A DNA stretch of 64,000 bases from Lojkania enalia (Eukaryota; Ascomycota; Dothideomycetes; Pleosporales), in contig ML986616.1 in the NCBI GenBank assembly GCA_010094045.1, positions 186,001-250,000 on the forward strand. Reading direction: 5' to 3'. The notes beneath the pieces are model-generated. The model saw only the letters and a program-made list of their open reading frames with translations. It did not search any database and was not told the DNA's origin. Each line of letters opens with the position of its first letter. Within the stretch, counting starts at the first letter, position 1. A program made the position numbers and the translations under genes. Positions 56,879-64,000 of this stretch are shown here, in pieces.

Positions 56879-58331
56879 ATGCCGACAAGATTGGCGTCTA
56901 GGTCGACCGCTGCTATGGATGCTATGGCCTCGCTTCGCCCCTACCAGTATCGGCCACTCGATAGCCCCCCTACGATCCGTATCCTTGTGCTTCAACCAGC
57001 AGATGATCTTTCTAGCTCATTGAAAGCACAATTAGTGCACGTACAGGGCAAGCATCTTCTCCTTGGCCATGGCCGCCCAGGTTTTTACGAAGCAGTCTCC
57101 TACTATTGGGGAGAGCCAACATTATCTCATGTCCTTTGCATGAACGAGGACTCGAAGCTTGGCATCACTAGAAACGCTGATATAGTGCTCCGTCATCTGA
57201 GAAGTCCGAGGAAACCTCGATATTTATGGATCGATGCCATATGCCTGAATTAAGAAGACGCATGAGAAGTAGATCTAGGTGCAGCTCATGAGCAGAATAT
57301 ATTCCCAAGCAGCTAAGGTCCATGTTTGGTTTGGCACAGCGACAGAGGATCAACACATACCTCAGCTCTATAATGCGTTGAAATGGCTGGCTACACATCT
57401 CAAGAATAAGGACACACCCGCCTCTGTCGAGATAGAAGTATCCCTAGAGACTATATGTGGGATCGACTGGAGACATGTAGTGGGTGAATTCTTCGCTCGG
57501 CCTTATTTTCAAAGACGGTGGATTGTACAAGAAGTCGCTCTCGGACACCACATAACGGTCCACTGTGGTCAATGGAAGCTGTGATGGTTAATGGTGAAGG
57601 AGCTATGGTTATATTATGTCATCATGGCTTATGTGGCAGTCACCACCTGTAGAGACTAGAGAGAGCTGCCTGCGGCAGCGGGGGAACAGAGAAGATAGAC
57701 ACAACTAAATAGACAATCAACCATTTTATGCTCCATTCCCTCACAGAAGCTATCGTGGCAGTGGTTCATTCAGGGTGTTCAAGGTCTACAAAGTGCATTC
57801 GCTGAAGGCATGCGCATCGAATCAGAAGTGGTTGCTGCTTTGAAAACGATCCTGACGATCCGAGATTCTAATAATTATAAATTATTAGCTCTTTTATGGA
57901 GGTTTCACCAGTCGCAATGTTCAATGCCGCAAGACAAGATCTACGCCCTCTATGGATCCGAACAGCGGCTAGAGACAATTTGGGATGACAAGAAAAAACC
58001 TGCTCTCTCAGAAGTTCTTCTAGCTTTCTTTCAGAAGCCAAATAGCTCTCGTACCAACCAGCTCAAGGAAGCTATGCGAATACAAGAAGTGCCATTCGAC
58101 AATGCAAGCGGATCTTTGAGAGAGGCACTGCTACTAATGATCCAAGACGAGGGCCCATGGAGCAGTAATGCCGCTACTTGTTCGCGTATATCTCTGCAGG
58201 CTGTTGTTTCCTCAATCTTGGAGGCCATATGGCAGGATTATAATATCCTATGCATTCATGGCAAAAGAGATGCTATCGGCGTTGGCCCTCGAGGAACACT
58301 ATCTGGAGATATCTTGGTGGTACCTCCTTAG
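56879..58331 (+). pseudogene. HET-domain (heterokaryon incompatibility) gene, broken
   Basis: Three parts. 56879-57253: N-terminus, then the HET signature GFYEAVSYYWGEP and YLWIDAICLN. Directly after it the Gln expected in the INQ motif is a TAA, a TGA follows, and the frame shifts by one near 57262. 57279-57584: QLMSRIYSQAAKVHVWFG and PYFQRRWIVQEVAL, the second and third HET blocks. 57747-58331: continues in the same frame with LLWRFHQSQCSMPQDKIYALYG, the post-HET motif. A 166-bp insertion separates parts two and three. Known family role: non-self recognition and cell death after hyphal fusion. Stops at CAA/CAG positions suggest RIP or drift. The gene cannot make a full product as read. Confidence 0.82.
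57581..57746. mobile_element. Small insertion in the HET pseudogene with target duplication
   Basis: The insertion lies between two copies of AAGCT (57576-57580 and 57747-57751; extending to GAAGCT if one base is shared). Its ends are weakly inverted (TGTGATGG against TGTGAGGG on the other strand). Removing it rejoins CGQWKL to SWQWFIQG in frame. Removing it as an intron would leave the frame wrong, and it contains stops. Confidence 0.5.
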
Positions 58332-61300
58332 GGTTTCACGAAAGTCAACACGTACTCTGTATACTGGCCCTACACAGGACACCCGTTGTTTGGAATTGTA
58401 CTAAGGCCAGGATCAGAGCTTTCTCATACTACTTTAAATTGGCGAGAGCAAATTTGGCCAAGCCAGACGCTTCAAGGTTGCCGGTATATGGGGATGTGCT
58501 CATTTGCTCTTTGGAAGCAGGGCTGCAAAGAAGTGCTGGACAAAGTTAGAGTCTAGCTAGTTTGAACCCCATGATCCTCTAGCTCATGGCTCTATTGAAT
58601 ATGTGATAGGGATTTGGCGAGTCTACTGAGTACGATTTCCTACTACCGTACGGGAGCAAGTTATCCGGTTGCAGGTTGTATCATATACCGTCGCACGATA
58701 TCAAATCACGCTGGATATCAGCTGATATAACCCTCCTTATATACATAAATAGGGCCTGCTGGCCATCCTCAATCAACCAGTTCAGCTCCTCATCTCCCTC
58801 CCTGAGACAAGATTCGCCTCTCACCACAGAATAAGAGCCAGTCAGCAATGTTTCAATACTTGTTTATTCATATTAAGAAACTATTTCCTTATCCGATCTT
58901 CTTGTATACACTACGGTTCTAGTAGCTGCAAAGGACTACCTAGGGTATGCGTTTGACTAGCTATTTAGTTAGTTAATGGTTGGTCCCACTATAAAAGGCT
59001 AGCTATTGGGACGCCTTAGACTGTGATAAGCTAGCGAAGCAGGAATGATCTTGGCATAGTTGACCAGTCGAGAAAACTGTCGTGCAACGAAGAATTTCTG
59101 CCTCATTTTACACCTCGCTTTTTTTTTTTTTGAAAATCTCTATCGAGTAGCATTAGATCCTTATTGCTTCATATGCCAAAATTCTGGATCGATATATGTT
59201 ATTAGAGCTTCAATAATCGGCGGGATTAACACCTAGGCGGCCGGCAAGGTCAAGTAATGCGAAGTATCCGTTCTAAGGTTTTCGTCTCAAAATTCAAGGT
59301 CTCAGAGAAGCATCAGGTAAAAACTTCTACACGGGCGTCCAAGTACTGAAAAGAGTAAACTTTACGTATAGCGACCTGAGAATTCGACCTTATATCTTGT
59401 ATGGATGCTGTAGACTAATATTGAGACCTCCTGGATCCTGTTATACTTTCGGTTCAATTCTATAGACTACTGCGCTTGAATAATAGGTACCTATCCAAAC
59501 GGATTTGAGAATATTTCCTCTATGTAGACGATATTGCCGGGCTAGTAAGTTTGAAAAGACAACTATAAGTGCTGCATAGTGGTGGTATGAAGGGTAATCT
59601 TTGGTGACGGCATCGCCTTTCATTACTTAGTTTCTGTACGATACCGCTGGTGCATATTGAGCAAGTAGTGGAGTTAGTACTGTCTGATTGGTCATCTCAC
59701 TATGCAAGACGGACATTGAAAACGTCATGTCTGGTGGGGTAATTAGTGTCGCGTTTTATGCAGCATCAATTGCTGAGGCAAATATTGATGTATTGAAGGA
59801 GGATAAGTGGCCTGCCTGGCCAGAGGCTGGCAGTGGCGAGACTGTGTAGGCCTGAAAAAATAGACCAACTATAATAGGATAGTAGAAACACGTGACAATT
59901 AACCTTATGTAGTGTCTGGTCGGCGACCTTTTTTTGGAGCATCTGCTTGTGGCGTCTGTTGCGTTCCCATGAAATTCACACATTGACTTGGAATCTCTTG
60001 ACTAGGAGCAACATTGCAATGACTAGATTGCTCCGCTTTTATTTCTATCCTAGCCAACGCGGAAGCAGGCGGCCCTCAAGAAATTCCTATAACCAAACCG
60101 GGTTAGCAATCGTGTTGCCTCATCGCTAGGTTCGGAACCGTAATATTTTTGACTAACGGCTTAACCTGCTGACGTAGAGATATAGTCGATGAAACAAGTA
60201 GATAACTACCAATAATGGGCGGACTAGGTTATATCTTCTGTCGTATATTCAGAAGGATCGCTAACCTCATTCGCCGTCTTCCAGTGAATAATTGTCTATG
60301 GAGTAGTCGCGTAAAGTTAACATAGAAGAAGCTTTAACATATACGTGAGGCTGGTATATAAATGACACTTGTTGTGACTCACGATTTATTGAATTCTACA
60401 TTAAGAGCTAGCGATATTTAAGCAAAAAAGTGATCCTACTGTTCAACTGTTGGGACATCCTGTAGGTCTAAAACTTAGGGACCGAAAATGGCTTCATCAG
60501 GATTTAGACCTAATCCGTAAGGAATACTTACTCATCAAACTAGACACTTGTTGGCTTAAATAATTTTGTGGGAATTCCAACCTTTTCACAGTAGCTGCGA
60601 ACTCCTTACTACTGTCCAAATTTATGCCGATGAAGCTCGTAAATGGAATACTCGGTATATGGATGCTGTACACTCTTGCACTCATGTGCGCAGAGATAAG
60701 TTCCCCTAATCTGGTACTCCAGTGTTTGCTACAGTGACAATCCTTTTTCCCGCCTCCACGGGCGACCCCCTCCTAAGCTAGGATTCGTATAGATATCCGT
60801 CAATATTTAATGCTTGACTCCAATGAGAAGAATGCTCTCATCATGAGCGTCAAGTATATTGCCCCAGATAATGTCTACGACTCTTTCCTAGAGGAAGAAA
60901 GGAAGGTCTAGCATTTCCATAATTCTGAAATTCTGAAATGCTCATTCTGCCGAAGCCACAGACTACGAAGATGCAGATTGGGAGAAGGCTGAGCTAGAGG
61001 CGATGAAGAGATTGCTGGTTCGTATGGAAAGACCTGGCATTTTTGGGATGTTGATGTAGGCCACAATTGCCCGCTAGTAACGTCTCCGTCAATTTTGGGT
61101 AGGGGTGTTTGTGTAGCAAGTACTGATTATGTCTGCTAGGCCATGCCGCTTTAGTAGGATCCGTGATTAGCGAGGGCTAAGTGGATCTCGATAAAGCTAT
61201 AGCAAAGCGGAATGAAATTTTTGGAGTCCATCATGTGGACGAAGCGAAGGCAAGAAGCATTATTGAGGTACTAGATACTTCTGAGTATGAGTATCGATCA

Positions 61301-61377
61301 CACAAGCCCTAGTTTGTATATATTCTAATGCCCCTTACAGATGTAAGTTCTTAGCGAAAAGCTATTATTATATCGAT
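58332..61377. other. Decayed region between HET and kinase-like relics
   Basis: 3 kb. 58340-58550 still shows the C-terminal tail of the HET gene in pieces. 60840-61370 may include the degraded N-terminus of the kinase-like gene (DLDKAIAKRNEIFGVHH). A T run lies at about 59119-59130. The rest has no recognisable gene; one copy of the dispersed repeat lies at 59762-59921. Confidence 0.45.
59762..59921 (+). repeat. Dispersed repeat, copy A
   Basis: About 140-160 bp that matches 63827-63968 in direct orientation with roughly 85% identity by eye. Shared words: GCATCAATTGCTGAGGCAAA at the start and CAACTATAATAGGATA near the end. Confidence 0.75.
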
Positions 61378-61968
61378 TAACCCAACTTCCTTACTCGTAT
61401 ACGCCAATAACTCTTAGACGACTTAGATACTGACTACAAGCCTGTAAGTCTGCCTTGCGCTTGCGGCGTCTTATTCCGAGTTCGGCTCAAATTACGCGGA
61501 TACGCGGTATTAGCTAAATGTACTTTTATTAACTTCGTCTATCGTCTTAAACATAAGGCCACTGTCTATGGCCTCCTCCGTCCGATCTAGGGCATTTATA
61601 TGCTAGTCTATCTGGGCAACATAGACCTGGAAACCCCTTATTACTATGAGGGTATTTGCGAGCTTATTTACATAATGTTTCTTAGCTTCAGAGGGAGGCC
61701 GATCTCTAAGCACCTCACTACTGAGAATAGGTTACATATTACTTAACGGGTTAGCTGCTCAACCCGAGTAATCTATAACCCTAGGGTCTTGTATAAAGAC
61801 CTCATGCCTCGCAACATGCTAAGGAATAAGGAGACAGGTCAAGTGATTGTAATTAATTTCGAGCGGGCAGAGATGATTGAGTCACGTACTATATTAAGCC
61901 CGACCCGTGCAAATCGAAAAAGGGAGAGGAGATTACAAGATGATTTGGTTAAGCGGGAAAGGAACTAA
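61378..61968 (+). pseudogene. Fungal protein-kinase-like domain, degraded
   Basis: One frame with in-frame TAA/TAG codons reads LPCACGVLFRVRLKLRGYAV, AKCTFINFVYRLKHKATVYG, then LVYLGNIDLETPYYYEG, FLSFRGRPI, and RVLYKDLMPRNMLRNKETGQ, VINFERAEMIESRTI, ending in a basic RANRKRERR tail. This is the repeat-associated kinase-like family I know from many fungal genomes, with motifs of the type LHxDxxPRN and VDFERAE. Here the catalytic-loop His is Tyr and the metal-binding Asp is Asn. Both are what C-to-T or G-to-A changes give, and the stops are at Gln positions (PI-stop-G, T-stop-RV). So it is very likely RIP-inactivated. The N-terminus is not resolved. Confidence 0.75.
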
Positions 61969-64000
61969 TCTTCTGTTTTCGCGTAGGGAAGACAGCGGAT
62001 AGCTATTAAATTACGGGAGTTACTCTAGTTCGCATTAGTTTAAGGTAGGCAATAGAATTATGTTATAGTGACGTAGCCGTAAATGCCGAAGTCTGGGAAG
62101 ATAACCTAGGAGACGCGTGGGGAATTTTACAATTGGAAAGTGACTTACACTGAAGAAAGTACATAATTTAGTAGTCATGCGATATAACGGTAGTGTGCTT
62201 TAGGTTTAAGGCGGGCCGAATAACTTGAGGTTAATGTGGATAATTTGCTGGCCTTTGGTAGGAAGCTAACAATAGGCCGGGACGCATTCAAAAAATAAAT
62301 AGTCCAAAATTGGCATATAGTTTATCTGGGTATTTTCTGACGGTTGCACGAATATATAAAAGCGAATTGCTAGCGGGAGGGGAAGCTGGATCGCTAGTGA
62401 TTGTGTGGAGTGGCCGGTGCGAAACGGTCGTTGACGACCTAACGTTAGCTTGTCCTTCTTTTATGAGAATCTTTACAGATCTCTGGGAATCTATTTCTAG
62501 CGATGAATCATCTCTAACGCTCGAATTCTGGATACGCTGGCCACCTATTTCTGGGAATTCTAGCGACCTACTGTCACGGGTCCAGGGGCTTAGACAGCAA
62601 ACGTGTCATGTATTGATGAGGAGGTTGCTCAGAGAGCCGAGAATCGGCTGCTGAGTAGAACATATTGTGAGATCTGACTAATCGTACACATGACTGGAGG
62701 TCAAACCTTGACGCGGTCTCTCTAGGGTCATCACGTGACATGACGTCCACCTTTGCCCTGCCCCAAGCTCAATCCTGTTCCATCTGCGTTTCGTAGTGTA
62801 ATTGATGCACTATTCAAGGCTTGATATCTCAGTTGATGCAAAACGAAGTACGAGCAACTCACTCCACTAAATTTGCTTAGATGTCAACATGTTCGAATGT
62901 AACGGTTGTACACGTACTTTCCACATCAGAACAGCTCGCAATTAGCATAGGAGGGACACCGGCCATGGCGCCAGCTTCAAATGTAGATGTCTTGCCACTA
63001 TTGAAGCAAGACAATCTCACACAAAAGCAGTGCATGAGCGTCCGCGCAATGCAGCCACCATGTTCACTTCGATAGTACCGGAAACCGTCAACCCGGCCAC
63101 GTCCTCAGGGCCGGGCTTGATCGATTCAGACATCGCGTCCACGAACTTTCAAAAGTTCCGATCATGATTCCTATATAGTGCGGCTAGACATGCATAAGCG
63201 CTTAGGTGGCTAATCATCGTCTCTAATTCAATTGTAGTATTTTCAAGCAAGAGACATGGCCTGACGCTACCGTCCTGGTTCAGAATATCCCCTTCCCTGT
63301 CCATTAGCTGGTCGTCTGGTTGCAAAGTCCATATCTTGATGATGCATTCCGACGATCATTTGAGTCTACCGGAAAACGAAGCTTAGCATTTCACGACGGT
63401 AGTGCTGTTGCGTATTGGAGAGCTTTAAGTATTTGTCACTGGTAACTACTCGGATGACCTGCTTGTTGAAGTCGAAGACGGTGTGTGGAGTGCATAATGC
63501 CTACACGTAGGCTAATGAAGCGTGAAAGATCAAGCAATGCTGAAAAACGTCTGAGTTTACGCTATAGGGGGGATTATTTTATTGGATAAACTGAAATTGC
63601 TCGCTCAGAATAAATTTTAGTAACAATTGAAGTATGGTTGGGATAGCGAGTTCTTTTCACGAATGCGTCGAAGAAGTACACTCCAAGACCGATTGCGAAG
63701 CTTTGAGAAGTGCGGTAGTTGAGGCGGCGGCTACCTATTGCCACGAGTTGAGCATGGAAGCTTCTTTTATAATCCTTGTCCGGGAAGAGGGTGACTTCGC
63801 ATGCGACTATCTGTTGCGTGTCAGGGAGCATCAATTGCTGAGGCAAATATTGATGTATTGAAGGAGGGTAAGTGGCCTACCTCGCTAGAAGCTGGCAATG
63901 GCGAGACTATAGGCCTGAAAACAGACCAACTATAATAGGATAATAGAAACATGTGACACTATCTGGTCAAGTTTCACCAAAAATACTCAATAACCGCCTC
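61969..64000. other. Right edge, no intact gene seen
   Basis: 2 kb. Frames of 114 aa (62310-62654, no ATG start) and 75 aa (63634-63861, partly inside the dispersed repeat) have no recognised family. The region is moderately AT-rich and likely more relic DNA. A coding gene could start beyond the edge. Confidence 0.4.
63827..63968 (+). repeat. Dispersed repeat, copy B
   Basis: Direct repeat of copy A, about 4.06 kb away. Differences are mostly transitions (C/T, G/A), as in repeats affected by RIP, plus a few small deletions. Confidence 0.75.

Noticed and set aside
57581..57746. Reading the HET insertion as a GT-AG intron
   Set aside because: 166 bp is not a multiple of three here, so splicing would break the frame, whereas removing 171 bp with one AAGCT copy keeps it.
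1..64000. tRNA, 5S rRNA and CRISPR
   Set aside because: I looked for GTTCGAATCC-type arms and regularly spaced repeats. Isolated matches (for example near 54826) lacked the rest of a cloverleaf. A covariance-model scan would settle it.

Overview
The window is nuclear DNA of a filamentous ascomycete (Pezizomycotina; I cannot fix the class from sequence alone). The reasons are: genes split by short GT-AG introns of about 50-180 bp; fungal families such as the DSC complex subunit with DUF1746, Rcf1, sedolisin, HET and the PTH11-like rhodopsin fold; and transposon relics in which CAG/CAA codons have become TAG/TAA, as repeat-induced point mutation (RIP) leaves them. Most real genes here have several exons. 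The exon joins below were worked out by eye from splice sites, reading frame and family alignment.

Layout. 1-6.3 kb is a compact housekeeping block: MIC60 (minus, cut by the left edge), an unknown acidic/serine-rich protein, the phosphoinositide phosphatase SAC1, and divergent to it a Rab5 GTPase. 6.7-9.1 kb holds two tandem paralogues of a small secreted protein that resembles the Alt a 1 (AA1-like) family. 11.8-13.1 kb is a seven-helix rhodopsin-like membrane protein. After a 5.8 kb gene-poor gap come a vacuolar Ca2+/H+ exchanger (18.9-20.4 kb) with a period-6 array of calcineurin-response-like sites in its promoter, an MDR enoyl-reductase-like oxidoreductase (21.4-22.6 kb) and a secreted tripeptidyl-peptidase of the sedolisin family (23.6-25.7 kb). 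26.4-28.5 kb is a complete but inactivated pogo/Fot1-type DNA transposon with terminal inverted repeats and a TA target duplication, itself interrupted by a MITE-like insertion. 28.9-31.7 kb encodes a large single-pass surface protein with a von Willebrand A domain and a 13-unit octapeptide repeat. 34.2-35.6 kb is an SMP-30/gluconolactonase gene.

35.6-45.1 kb holds no gene I can support: an AT-rich decayed part, then a GC-richer part full of microsatellites that lies upstream of a bZIP transcription factor (45.1-46.7 kb). 51.5-53.5 kb is a second housekeeping pair, DSC4-like (minus) and RCF1 (plus), sharing one divergent promoter. From 55 kb to the right edge the DNA is mostly relics: a frameshifted HET gene with a 5-6 bp-flanked insertion, a kinase-like pseudogene whose catalytic His and metal-binding Asp positions have become Tyr and Asn, and a dispersed repeat pair.

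Functionally the window alternates conserved core genes (mitochondrial inner membrane, ER/Golgi lipid and protein quality control, endosomal traffic) with accessory genes facing the outside (secreted AA1-like proteins, protease, vWA surface protein, rhodopsin-like protein) and transposon-rich, RIP-marked decay. I see no obvious biosynthetic cluster, CRISPR, rRNA or tRNA gene.
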